Positions 1 through 8,193 of a DNA stretch of 64,000 bases are shown here, in pieces. The notes beneath the pieces were generated by a model that saw only the letters and a list, made by a program, of their open reading frames with translations, searched no databases and was not told where the DNA came from. A program made the position numbers and the translations under genes. Position 1 is the first letter of the stretch, and every line of letters starts with the position of its first letter. Source of the stretch: Paenibacillus montanisoli (GTDB lineage: Bacteria; Bacillota; Bacilli; Paenibacillales; Paenibacillaceae); NCBI RefSeq assembly GCF_003268025.1, contig NZ_QLUW01000002.1:62001-126000 (forward strand), given 5' to 3'.

Positions 1-595
1 TCGTATCTTCTACTGTAATTGAAGGGCCGCCATCAACGGACCCCGAAATCGCGCTGCCTTTCATCGTTAGTCTCAACGTGTAAAATGCATCGTTAGCTGC
101 AGCGAATGGAGTCGTCAGCAACGTGTAGTTCGTGCCGTTCTGCTTGGCCCTCAGCTCCAGATTCGTCCCCGATAACGACAGCAAATAATAGTTGTTGCCG
201 TCGGAATAACGGCCGACGATGCCCGCTCTTGCGGCGCTCGTCAGCTTAACTTTCACGCTGAGCGCTGCGTCGTTAATAGCTTCACCCTTCACGGAGTCGT
301 AGGCGAAGAAAGAAGCCGACCCGGTATCGGCGATCTGGCGAACGACTTTGTTCGGCGTAACGCCGTCGCCGAGCGTGCCATCTTCGACGATTCGCCAGTC
401 GGCACCGCTCGCGTTTTTGACCCAGCCGGACTCATAGCTGTTACCGACATGCGGGCCGGCATCTAATGTGAACGATTGGAAGTCCTGCGTCACGATCGGT
501 GCAGCCGCAGCCGTGCCGGTAGCCGGGAAAAGCTCGAAAAGGAGGAACAGACAAAGGAACAGATGGAAGTAAGGCTTACGGCAAAAACGTATCAA
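1..595 (-). CDS. Secreted LamG/concanavalin-like domain protein, 3' end outside window
   Basis: The frame runs leftward off the window edge, so only about the first 198 residues are seen. It starts at a TTG (593-595) placed about seven bases after an AGAGGGG ribosome binding site; an in-frame TGA lies just upstream, so no earlier start is possible. Residues 1-30 form a signal peptide (basic start, long Leu/Phe core, then TGTAAAAP). The rest reads like a beta-sandwich module of the DUF1080/LamG type: a DF at the start, a W.I..DGTLG stretch, alternating strands, and NNYYLLSL and YTLRLTMKG segments. Such modules usually sit at the N-terminus of larger secreted pectate lyases or glycosidases. The catalytic part, if any, is beyond the window, so enzyme activity is not claimed. 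A cre-like box upstream fits carbon-source control. Confidence 0.7.
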   Translation of the reverse strand, partial: MIRFCRKPYFHLFLCLFLLFELFPATGTAAAAPIVTQDFQSFTLDAGPHVGNSYESGWVKNASGADWRIVEDGTLGDGVTPNKVVRQIADTGSASFFAYDSVKGEAINDAALSVKVKLTSAARAGIVGRYSDGNNYYLLSLSGTNLELRAKQNGTNYTLLTTPFAAANDAFYTLRLTMKGSAISGSVDGGPSITVEDT

Positions 596-628
596 TCAAA
601 AATCCCCTCTCACTTCTGAAAGTTTTTT

Positions 629-642
629 CGTAAACGCTTTCA
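629..642 (-). promoter_or_regulatory. cre-like box (CcpA site) upstream of the secreted protein
   Basis: CGTAAACGCTTTCA matches the catabolite-responsive-element consensus TGWAANCGNTNWCA at every position except the first. It is nearly palindromic and lies 34 bases upstream of the TTG start of the leftward secreted protein gene, a position where CcpA would overlap the promoter or the early transcript. Role inferred from sequence only. Confidence 0.5.
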
Positions 643-709
643 AAACACCTTGCTAAAGGATTGCTCCACTATTTTACAAGGTTTGGGGGTTGAGAGAGAG
701 GGACGGAAT

Positions 710-1222
710 TTATGTGAGGTTGTGTTTTTCCATGATAGCATGCTTCAGCTGCTCGATATCTTGTTTTGTCGCCGGTGCCATGTGCGGCTTCAGTCTTACG
801 GACAGTTTACCGCTTCCTTCGAATGCTGCGTACTCCACTTGGCTTCGCTCATAGATTCCGGCAGCCCGCAGCTGCGCATCCAGCGATTCGTCCGTCAGCT
901 TCAGCGATGCCATTGCGCCCGGTTCGGGCTTCCCGTTCACGATGACGGGAATCGGTTTTCCGTTCCAGACCGAACGGATTCGTTCCGATTGCATGAACAA
1001 GCCCCGAAAAATGATAACGGTCAAAATGAGCACGATCGCGGTCCCGAAGGTAGTCCAGATGTTTTGATTCTCCACGGGTCGAATAAGCAGCGGACCGATA
1101 ACGAGCATAAGCAGCACATCGGTTATTGACAGCTTGTTGACTGACGTCCTGCCTGCAAGCCTCAGAAGGAGCGAGCCGAACGTAACGATGAGTATTGCTT
1201 TCCAGATCCAATCGAATGGCAT
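710..1222 (-). CDS. DUF421 family membrane protein (YetF/YrbG-like)
   Basis: 170 residues with a good AAGGAGGA site six bases before the ATG. The N-terminal half holds about three membrane helices (residues 8-22, 33-50, 56-76), followed by a soluble domain starting at the conserved R-x-VWNGKPIPVIVNG stretch that marks DUF421 proteins of the YetF type. The family is widespread in Bacillales, often sporulation- or envelope-linked, but its biochemical role is not established. This copy is shorter than the usual 200-240 residues, ending soon after the KQDIEQLK helix. It stands alone between divergent neighbours. Confident of the family, not of the function. Confidence 0.85.
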   Translation of the reverse strand: MPFDWIWKAILIVTFGSLLLRLAGRTSVNKLSITDVLLMLVIGPLLIRPVENQNIWTTFGTAIVLILTVIIFRGLFMQSERIRSVWNGKPIPVIVNGKPEPGAMASLKLTDESLDAQLRAAGIYERSQVEYAAFEGSGKLSVRLKPHMAPATKQDIEQLKHAIMEKHNLT

Positions 1223-1414
1223 GAAGATTCCTCCTTAGTTGGAATAGTATTCCACGAAGAGGATCTCTGCTATTCGGACTGCCGCCAACTATTGTCTTGT
1301 ATCACTTCATCGACTAAGTCATTCGTCCTGCTTCTGAGGTATCTTCCATACTCGTCAAGTCTTCATGTACGATGTCTCTGATAGATTGCTGTTATACTGA
1401 CGGAGGCAGAAAAG

Positions 1415-2596
1415 ATGAAACGAACTAGTAGAGTGCTTGGGGTTATGTTATTCCTGACTTTCGGCTTGCCTGTAACGGGACATTTGCACGCACAAGAACA
1501 ACAACCGATAAAGATTTTCATTGATGGAGCCAATATCGCATTCACGCATCAGCCCTTGCTTCTGGAAGGAACAACAATGGTACCGTTTCGGCTTATATTC
1601 GAGAAACTCGGATATGCCGTGCAATGGAATAAAGCCGAACGCACGGTGCTCGCTAAGCGGTATGGCACCGACATCGCCCTTCGTCTCGACAGCGTGATCG
1701 GCGCTGTAAATGAGGTGCAATACTGGCTGTCACAGCCTCCGCTTCTTACGAAAGGAACAACGTACGTTCCGCTCCGCTACATTGCCGAAGCTTCCGGGGC
1801 TGAAGTCCGCTGGAACAGTGAACAACGGTCGGTTCATATCAACCATACGGACAAGTTGACGAAGGAGGAGCAAATTCGCCATTTTTTAAACAAGTACTTT
1901 TACTCCCTTAGTCTAAATGAGTATATAGGAGAAGCGATTCAAGCTAACAGCGTAAAGCTGGGCCGGACGGAAATTATGAACATCGATGTGTCGCCTGAAG
2001 GCAACACCGCTGAAGCCATTTTCCAAGTAGAGCTTACAGCCGCGAAGGGATCTCAATTCAGTACCTTTCTTATTGAATTACAGGAACGGCTTACAATCGA
2101 TGAAGGTCTCGTATGGTCCATCGATCCGAGTGCCCGCACCTTGCGCGTGATCCATGAAACACCTATGTCCGTGAACAGTGAGGACCTCTATATGGATGAA
2201 TTGTTGATGCGAAATCCGCCTCCTGCGCTTTCGGAGCTTTCATCGATTGAAGACGTTGCAGCCTTCATCATCCGCCACTGGGAATACGGGACGGATCGTG
2301 CAGCTGTCGAACAAATCCTGAAAGATCTTAAAGTACCTATCCATCATCATTCAAACGGAATGAACTACCGTATAGACTTTAGGGCAAAAGAAGGTTATGT
2401 CTACAACTCAGAAAACGGGATGCGGCCGGATATTGAAAGCTTGCGTAAGGGTACCCTTCAAGGCCAACTTTGGCTGGAGTGGAATTCGAGGCAGAAACTT
2501 GAGCGGTTGGACCTGTATTGGACGAGGACCGGTGATAATAGGAAACCGAAATATGTATTTACTTATGGTACTAGCTTTGGTGGGAGTTGGTACTAG
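1415..2596 (+). CDS. Secreted protein with copper amine oxidase N-terminal domain
   Basis: 393 residues, GGAGG site eight bases before ATG. Signal peptide at residues 1-27 (cleavage after HLHA). Residues about 34-147 carry two copies of the copper-amine-oxidase-N pattern (L.EGTTMVPFRLIFEKLG...W and LTKGTTYVPLRYIAEASGAEVRW), which in Paenibacillus and related genera is a common extracellular beta-rich wall or peptidoglycan-associated module, not an oxidase. The remaining 240 residues, with a NTF2-like look (SLNEYIGEAIQ...AEAIFQVELT), are not recognised. No enzyme activity can be assigned. Ends just before a strong terminator. Confidence 0.8.
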   Translation: MKRTSRVLGVMLFLTFGLPVTGHLHAQEQQPIKIFIDGANIAFTHQPLLLEGTTMVPFRLIFEKLGYAVQWNKAERTVLAKRYGTDIALRLDSVIGAVNEVQYWLSQPPLLTKGTTYVPLRYIAEASGAEVRWNSEQRSVHINHTDKLTKEEQIRHFLNKYFYSLSLNEYIGEAIQANSVKLGRTEIMNIDVSPEGNTAEAIFQVELTAAKGSQFSTFLIELQERLTIDEGLVWSIDPSARTLRVIHETPMSVNSEDLYMDELLMRNPPPALSELSSIEDVAAFIIRHWEYGTDRAAVEQILKDLKVPIHHHSNGMNYRIDFRAKEGYVYNSENGMRPDIESLRKGTLQGQLWLEWNSRQKLERLDLYWTRTGDNRKPKYVFTYGTSFGGSWY

Positions 2597-2603
2597 CCAA
2601 ACA

Positions 2604-2634
2604 GGCTGCCGATCATCGGCAGCCCCTTTTTTTT
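2604..2634 (+). terminator. Factor-independent terminator
   Basis: GGCTGCCGAT and its exact complement form a 9-10 bp stem, followed by CCTTTTTTTT. It closes the copper-amine-oxidase-N gene and faces the convergent kinase gene. Confidence 0.9.
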
Positions 2635-2642
2635 GATAGTTC

Positions 2643-3554
2643 TCAGACCAGGCATTGGGCGAAGCGCTCCGTTATTTGGATGCCTCTGTGCCAATCCGAT
2701 CCTCCATCTTCAATCGTCCAGCAAGCTTCAAGCACGCCCCGCACCACGCCCCACATCGCGATCCGGCGAGGGTCCAAACCGAGTTCTTCGGCCATAATCG
2801 CAATTCGGCGCCGCAGCACCTGCTCGCAGTCACCGCCTCGATCCTCATAATTCAACAGATACTGGATCGTATCGAAATGGATATCGCCGATGATGCCCTT
2901 GGGATCAATGACAGCCCATTGCTCTTCGCCTTGGCGAATGATGTTCTCATGATGCAGATCGCCATGCAGCAATAGATTTTCGCTCGTAGTCGAGATGAGA
3001 TATGACAGACATTCTTCGGCGTTTTCCACCCAACTTTCAGGCAGCGGCGCGGTAAGGTCGGCGTCGTCGAAGCGCTCGCGGTATCTTTCAATCGCCGCGA
3101 AATGCTGTTTCATGATCGGGTACAGTTGGCCGCTAGGCGCCGGCAGATGAAGGCGGCGAAATACGTTACAAAAGATCTCCGTCGCATGCGTATCATCTTC
3201 AATTGCCGACAACGGCGTGCCGGGGTTGACACCCTCTAAAAGGGCAACGCCCATCTCCTCATCCGCTTCAAGCACATGAACCGCCCCGCGTCCCTCAAAG
3301 GCACGAAGAGCATGAACTTCCCTCGAAAGCTCGTCCTTCATGAAGGATAACTTAAGGACGGCCGGTTTCCCGTCACTAAGCTTTGCACGCAGCACGAAGT
3401 TATAAGATAAATTGGAAAATGGTTCTTCCGGACGAAAGTCAAAACGGCTTGCGCAATCTTTGATCAGCCCAGGCAGTGCCTTTGACCATCCGACACCTTG
3501 CTCACCGTGGAGTTCACGCATCCTTTCAACAAATGGTTCAGGGATCACAATCAT
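2643..3554 (-). CDS. APH(6)-like aminoglycoside/hydroxyurea antibiotic kinase
   Basis: 303 residues when started at the ATG at 3552-3554, which has an AAAGGAG site upstream and gives the MIVIPEPFVERM opening typical of the streptomycin 6-kinase/hydroxyurea-kinase family; the longer frame adds 20 unlikely residues. Protein-kinase-like fold: nucleotide-binding Lys at about 68 (VLKLS), catalytic HGDLHHEN at 197-204, and metal-binding IDPKG at 216-220, where the DPKG form is characteristic of APH(6)-type enzymes rather than APH(3'). Likely transfers phosphate from ATP to a small hydroxylated molecule, possibly streptomycin. Substrate cannot be read from the sequence. Single gene, convergent with the upstream neighbour. 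Confidence 0.85.
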   Translation of the reverse strand: MIVIPEPFVERMRELHGEQGVGWSKALPGLIKDCASRFDFRPEEPFSNLSYNFVLRAKLSDGKPAVLKLSFMKDELSREVHALRAFEGRGAVHVLEADEEMGVALLEGVNPGTPLSAIEDDTHATEIFCNVFRRLHLPAPSGQLYPIMKQHFAAIERYRERFDDADLTAPLPESWVENAEECLSYLISTTSENLLLHGDLHHENIIRQGEEQWAVIDPKGIIGDIHFDTIQYLLNYEDRGGDCEQVLRRRIAIMAEELGLDPRRIAMWGVVRGVLEACWTIEDGGSDWHRGIQITERFAQCLV

Positions 3555-3720
3555 ACCGTTAATGCTCCTTTCAGGCAGGAAATCGACGAACGTTTGGCCA
3601 TTCATTAGCCTCATCTATCCTAAACCTCAACCTATATGGTAAATTATTAGTACTGAAAGCACGTACTAGCCATCGTTTCCTGACGTAAACGGACCAATAC
3701 GACGGAAAGGTATGACCATC

Positions 3721-6045
3721 ATGCGGCTTTTTAAAATCTATCAATCGAAAAAATACTTGCTGCGCATCCTGCTGTCTATCTCAGTCCTAACCGTTATTTT
3801 CCTTGTCGGCTCCTCCGCCACTCTGTTCTACACCTCCAAAAATTCCGTCATCGAGATGCAAAAAGAGTACAATGAAGCGACTTTGGCACAAATCAACTAT
3901 AACATTAATTCAATGGAAGAAATCGCAAAAAACATGGTATCCGCGTTATTTTGGGATGTTCAACTCAAGCCGCTGATGTCGAACCAAGAATTGCTTGTCT
4001 TTGATTTGACCAATAAAATTCATAAAATGGATACCGTCGTTAGTACCACTTCCTTTCTTGATTCCATTATCGTCTATAACGGCTACAGCGAACGGATTTA
4101 CGCAGGAGGAAACTCGGCGCTGAAGAATCAAGGGAGCGAGCAGACGCAGCAAATGCTCAAGTTTCTTCGTAACAGCGATGCCGTGCAGAAAATGAAGTTC
4201 ATTCCAATGAAGCTTAAAGAGAGAAGCACCGGAATCGATGTATTCTCTTATGTCATGTACGATTCGTTAGGTACGTTCAATCCGGGCGAAGGCGCATTGG
4301 TATTGAATATTAAGCCGGAATGGCTGTTTAACAATATCAAGCTGATCAATGGATTGGGATTGAAGAAAGAAAGCTCCCTCCTGCTGATGAACAGCGAAGG
4401 CCAAGTTTTATATGCGAATAAAAGCTACGATCTATTCCAATATCAAGATCTGTTCTCCGGCTCCTTCCAAGAAAACAAATCGGACGGGTACATGATCCAG
4501 CAGGTAGGGGGTCAGAAACAAATCATCTCCTACTCCAAACTGATCATTCCCGATTGGTATATCGTAAGCGTGCAGCCTTACGATGCCGTTATCCATAACA
4601 TCGAGCAAATTCGAAAAACAACCATCGGCTTGACGATTTTATTCTTGCTTCTCTCCATAATTGCTGCGATGTTCGTCTCACGAAGGCTCTACAAGCCAAT
4701 TGACAAACTGATCAGCCAAATTCAAAAAAACCAGTTTGGCATCGGAGACCATTCATCCAAAGACGAGTTGGCCTACTTGTCCGAAGTTTATTCCAAGGTC
4801 GTGGATAATCTGCACGACATGAAGAAGATGCAGCGGGATAATCGGGACATTATCGATTCTTATTATATTCGGCAGTTGCTTACGAGCAGCATGGCGATCA
4901 GTCAAGAGCAATTTATCGGTATTATTCGGTCAAACCGGGTGAAGATCCAGGAGAACGGTTCTTACGTCGTTGTCGTATTTACCATAGACAACTTCCGAAA
5001 AATAAGCCATTTGCTGCAACCAAGCCAAATGAAGCTGTTTCATTTCGCGATCTTGAACATTGCGGAGGAACTCATCGGAAACCGTTATTGCTGCGTAGGA
5101 GCCGAAATGAGGTCCGATCATCTGGCGTTTATTGTCAGCGCTGAGCACGATCTCGACGAAACAATCGAGCGTTTGAAGGAACAAGTGCTCTTGGTTCAAG
5201 AAACGGTGCATAGCTATTACAACATCATGATTAGCGCTGCCTTGAGCGAAAGGTCCTTTCATTTCACCGACATTTCCAAGCAGTATCACCAAGCCCAGCA
5301 GATCATGATGTATAAGCTCGTCTATGGACGACAAGCGCTTCTTTCTCTGGATTCGGTCGAGGAAAATATGCTCAATACGAGTGAATCCATACCACCGGAG
5401 CTGGAAAAGAGACTGATTGAAGGAATCAAGTCGGATGACGCAATGCTCTTGGAAGATACGCTCGAGAAACTCATCCGCCATAATGCCGCATGCAACTATG
5501 ATCAAATCATGACGGCGATTACTCAAATTCCGCTGATTATTAGGCAAACACTGAAAGAAATCAATCAAAACCGTGTTCAGCCCATCGAGATCGATATCAA
5601 TGGAGTAAGCTTGAGCATGCTGGAGATGGATTCGCTCGATGATATTCATCGGCAGCTGTGGCAGACGCTTCAAGACATCATTCAACAGAAACGAAGCGGA
5701 TTGGATGATCGCAATGACATCCTTGTTGAGACGATCAAGGAGATTGTAAAACAAAACTACAGCGACGTTAATCTAAGCCTCCAATCGATTGCAAGCATGA
5801 TGAAATTGTCTGCGGATTACGTAGGCCGATTATTTCGCAAAAACGAGCTTATTTCCGTTGCCGACTATATTAATGAAGTGCGACTGGGTATCGCCAGAGA
5901 ACTGCTGGAGCATAAAAATCACAGTGTATACGAAATCATGGTCCAAACCGGATTTGCTAACCAGAGCTACTTTTTCAGACTGTTCAAGAAGAAGCTCGGT
6001 TGTACGCCCGGGGAGTATCGGTTGAAAAAATCACTTCAAGGATAA
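3721..6045 (+). CDS. YesN-type AraC family regulator with extracellular sensor domain
   Basis: About 774 residues from the ATG at 3721, ten bases after GGAAAGG; the ATG at 3712 is only one base from that site and so less likely. Layout: short cytoplasmic tail, membrane helix near 15-35, a 250-residue extracellular sensor (dCache-like), second membrane helix near 298-320 followed by a HAMP-like segment, a long linker, and a C-terminal AraC DNA-binding domain with two helix-turn-helix motifs (IASMMKLSADYVGRLFRK and IMVQTGFANQSYFFRLFKK) ending in the usual GCTPGEYR. Membrane-bound regulators of this design sit beside polysaccharide uptake operons in Paenibacillus. It directly precedes and most likely controls the ABC transporter genes at 6232-9741. 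No histidine kinase domain is present. Confidence 0.9.
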   Translation: MRLFKIYQSKKYLLRILLSISVLTVIFLVGSSATLFYTSKNSVIEMQKEYNEATLAQINYNINSMEEIAKNMVSALFWDVQLKPLMSNQELLVFDLTNKIHKMDTVVSTTSFLDSIIVYNGYSERIYAGGNSALKNQGSEQTQQMLKFLRNSDAVQKMKFIPMKLKERSTGIDVFSYVMYDSLGTFNPGEGALVLNIKPEWLFNNIKLINGLGLKKESSLLLMNSEGQVLYANKSYDLFQYQDLFSGSFQENKSDGYMIQQVGGQKQIISYSKLIIPDWYIVSVQPYDAVIHNIEQIRKTTIGLTILFLLLSIIAAMFVSRRLYKPIDKLISQIQKNQFGIGDHSSKDELAYLSEVYSKVVDNLHDMKKMQRDNRDIIDSYYIRQLLTSSMAISQEQFIGIIRSNRVKIQENGSYVVVVFTIDNFRKISHLLQPSQMKLFHFAILNIAEELIGNRYCCVGAEMRSDHLAFIVSAEHDLDETIERLKEQVLLVQETVHSYYNIMISAALSERSFHFTDISKQYHQAQQIMMYKLVYGRQALLSLDSVEENMLNTSESIPPELEKRLIEGIKSDDAMLLEDTLEKLIRHNAACNYDQIMTAITQIPLIIRQTLKEINQNRVQPIEIDINGVSLSMLEMDSLDDIHRQLWQTLQDIIQQKRSGLDDRNDILVETIKEIVKQNYSDVNLSLQSIASMMKLSADYVGRLFRKNELISVADYINEVRLGIARELLEHKNHSVYEIMVQTGFANQSYFFRLFKKKLGCTPGEYRLKKSLQG

Positions 6046-6056
6046 TGAAATGCCTT

Positions 6057-6086
6057 AGGCCAACCTCTCCGGTTGGCCTTTCTTCG
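6057..6086 (+). terminator. Factor-independent terminator after the regulator gene
   Basis: AGGCCAACC and GGTTGGCCT form a perfect 9 bp stem with a five-base loop, followed by TTCTTCG. It separates transcription of the regulator from the transporter operon. Confidence 0.8.
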
Positions 6087-6231
6087 TAAAATGTACGGAT
6101 TTCGGGAGTAAAACACCAAAAGTACAGTTCAAAAGGCTACTCATTCCTAAATAGTACACTAGATATTCGAGTCTAAAAACCGCAATAATGGACTCATCGA
6201 CCAAGAAACCTTCAGGAAAGGGGTAAGCAAT

Positions 6232-7173
6232 TTGGAGAAAGGATTGCGGAAACGGATCGCGAGCGAGTGGCGCCATTTTAAAAAAAACCATGAACTGTTC
6301 ACGCTTGGCATCCCCGGAGTTTTGTATATTCTCATTTTTTCTTATTTACCGATGATCGGCATTATTATGGCATTCAAAAATTTCCATTACGATAAGGGGA
6401 TATTCGGCAGCGAATGGACCGGTTTTAAGAACTTCGAGTTTTTTTTCGTATCGGAATATGCGTTTCGGATTACGCGCAATACCGTCTTGTATGAAATCGG
6501 CTACATCTTCTTCACAACGGTGTTCGCGCTCCTCTTCGCGGTTTTGTTAAACGAAATCTCGCGTAAAGCGGTGAAGGTGTATCAGACCGCGTTGTTCCTC
6601 CCTCACTTCTTATCTTGGGTCGTTGTGTATTATATCGTTTTCACATTGCTCGATATCAATAACGGCATATTGAACAAGCTGCTTATAGCTGTGGGTTTAG
6701 AATCCCATGATTGGTACATGGAATCTGGGCCTTGGCCTTACATTTTGAACGTAGTCGCGCTTTGGAAACGCATTGGCTTCAGTGCGCTCGTCTATTATGC
6801 CGGTATCATCGCCATCAGTCCGGATTATTACGAAGCAGCCAAGATCGATGGGGCCACCCGGTTTCAAATTGCCCGCAAAGTCACGATTCCGATGATTATG
6901 CCTTTAATTATGATTCTGCTAATTCTAGCCATCGGCGGACTCATATCCGGAGACTTCGGCCTGCATTACTTTGTTCCGAACGGTGCCTTGGCCGGCATGA
7001 CCTACCCTACCACAGACATTATCGATACTTATGTTTACCGTGCGTTGACCAAAATCGGAGATGTTGGCATGGCTACAGCAGTCGGATTGTTCCAATCCGT
7101 AGTCGGGTTGATTCTCGTGCTTTGCGCCAATCTGTGGGTCAGAAAAATAAATCCTGATAATTCGTTATGGTAG
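6232..7173 (+). CDS. Sugar ABC transporter permease (LplB/MalF-type)
   Basis: 313 residues from a TTG start seven bases after AGGAAAGGGG. Six predicted membrane helices begin with LGIPGVLYILIFSYLPMIGI. The binding-protein-dependent permease EAA loop is clear (YYEAAKIDGATRFQIARKV then PMIMPLI), contacting an ATPase of the MsmK type that is not encoded here, as usual for this family, where one ATPase serves many systems. It forms a heterodimeric membrane channel with the product of the next gene, seven bases downstream. Belongs to the LplB/YtcP-like group associated with oligosaccharide import in Paenibacillus. Substrate unknown. Confidence 0.93.
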   Translation: MEKGLRKRIASEWRHFKKNHELFTLGIPGVLYILIFSYLPMIGIIMAFKNFHYDKGIFGSEWTGFKNFEFFFVSEYAFRITRNTVLYEIGYIFFTTVFALLFAVLLNEISRKAVKVYQTALFLPHFLSWVVVYYIVFTLLDINNGILNKLLIAVGLESHDWYMESGPWPYILNVVALWKRIGFSALVYYAGIIAISPDYYEAAKIDGATRFQIARKVTIPMIMPLIMILLILAIGGLISGDFGLHYFVPNGALAGMTYPTTDIIDTYVYRALTKIGDVGMATAVGLFQSVVGLILVLCANLWVRKINPDNSLW

Positions 7174-7180
7174 GTGGATC

Positions 7181-8074
7181 ATGATTAGGACAGGTAAACA
7201 ATCGTCGTTCGTCGAAATGTGGATCAACCTCTTATTTATTCTCGTCGCTCTGTCTATGGTCGTCCCCTTCCTGCTGGTTATTGCCATCTCTTTAACGAGC
7301 GAAGAAGCGATCCTTACAAAGGGCTATCACTTGATTCCTCCAGCGTTCAGCACGGATGCCTATCGTTATATTTTTAAATCGCCGATGATCTTGATTCAAG
7401 CGTATTGGGTCACCATTCTGACAACGGTGATCGGTACGATTGCCAGTCTGGCGCTCACATCCATGACGGCTTATGTCGTGTCCCGAAAAGACTATCGATA
7501 CGTAAAGCCGACGACGTTCTATATCTTCTTCACCATGCTGTTCAGCGGTGGGCTCGTCCCTTCCTATATCTTGATTACGCAGTACTTGCATCTAAAAGAT
7601 ACGATTTGGGCGCTCATTCTCCCAGGGATGCTCTCCCCTTTCTACATCCTTATTATGAAAGGTTTCATCGGTGAGATCCCGAAGGAGCTCATCGAGTCTT
7701 CGAAAGTGGATGGGGCCAGCGAGTGGCGGATTTATTTCCAAATGATTTTGCCGCTATCGAAGCCCGCTCTCGCTACGCTAGGTCTGTTCATCTCGTTTAA
7801 CTACTGGAATTCCTGGTTTCCGGCACTGCTCTACATTAACAGCGAGAAGCTCGTTCCCATTCAGCTCTTGCTTACGCGAATGATGAATACGATCAACTTC
7901 TTGACCACTAGCGCGCAATTTATGAGCGGACTATCTATCGATACGTCCAAGTTCCCTAACTTATCGGCAAGAATGGCCATGACGGTGTTGGCGGCCGGAC
8001 CGATGATGTTCGTCTTCCCGTTCTTCCAGAAGTACTTTGTTAAAGGCTTAACCGTCGGCTCATTGAAAGGCTGA
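7181..8074 (+). CDS. Sugar ABC transporter permease (LplC/YtcP-type)
   Basis: 297 residues; ATG preceded by TAGGTGG. Six membrane helices and the EAA loop ELIESSKVDGASEWRIYFQ followed by LPLSKPALAT. The conserved Met-Lys-Gly-Phe segment (ILIMKGFIGEIP) and the C-terminal FFQKYFVKGLTVGSLKG ending are typical of LplC/YtcP permeases. It is the second half of the transmembrane channel and sits between the other permease and the solute-binding lipoprotein, giving the standard order permease-permease-binding protein. Confidence 0.93.
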   Translation: MIRTGKQSSFVEMWINLLFILVALSMVVPFLLVIAISLTSEEAILTKGYHLIPPAFSTDAYRYIFKSPMILIQAYWVTILTTVIGTIASLALTSMTAYVVSRKDYRYVKPTTFYIFFTMLFSGGLVPSYILITQYLHLKDTIWALILPGMLSPFYILIMKGFIGEIPKELIESSKVDGASEWRIYFQMILPLSKPALATLGLFISFNYWNSWFPALLYINSEKLVPIQLLLTRMMNTINFLTTSAQFMSGLSIDTSKFPNLSARMAMTVLAAGPMMFVFPFFQKYFVKGLTVGSLKG

Positions 8075-8193
8075 CGTTAATAAGTTTCATCGTTAACTTT
8101 ACGAGAGGAGGTAAAGAATCGCAGTTACCATGATAGCGCTGGGGCAGGGTTGATTCGAAGTGCGAAACAATCACTTAGGAGGGTAAGCTGAAC

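Noticed and set aside
4930-5754. 274-codon frame opposite the YesN-type regulator
   Set aside because: Antisense shadow of a clear gene; no ribosome binding site or recognisable domain.
8098-8150. Second AGGAGGT with a following ATG before the solute-binding protein gene
   Set aside because: The only frame has seven codons and the spacing is far too long; no leader peptide can be supported.
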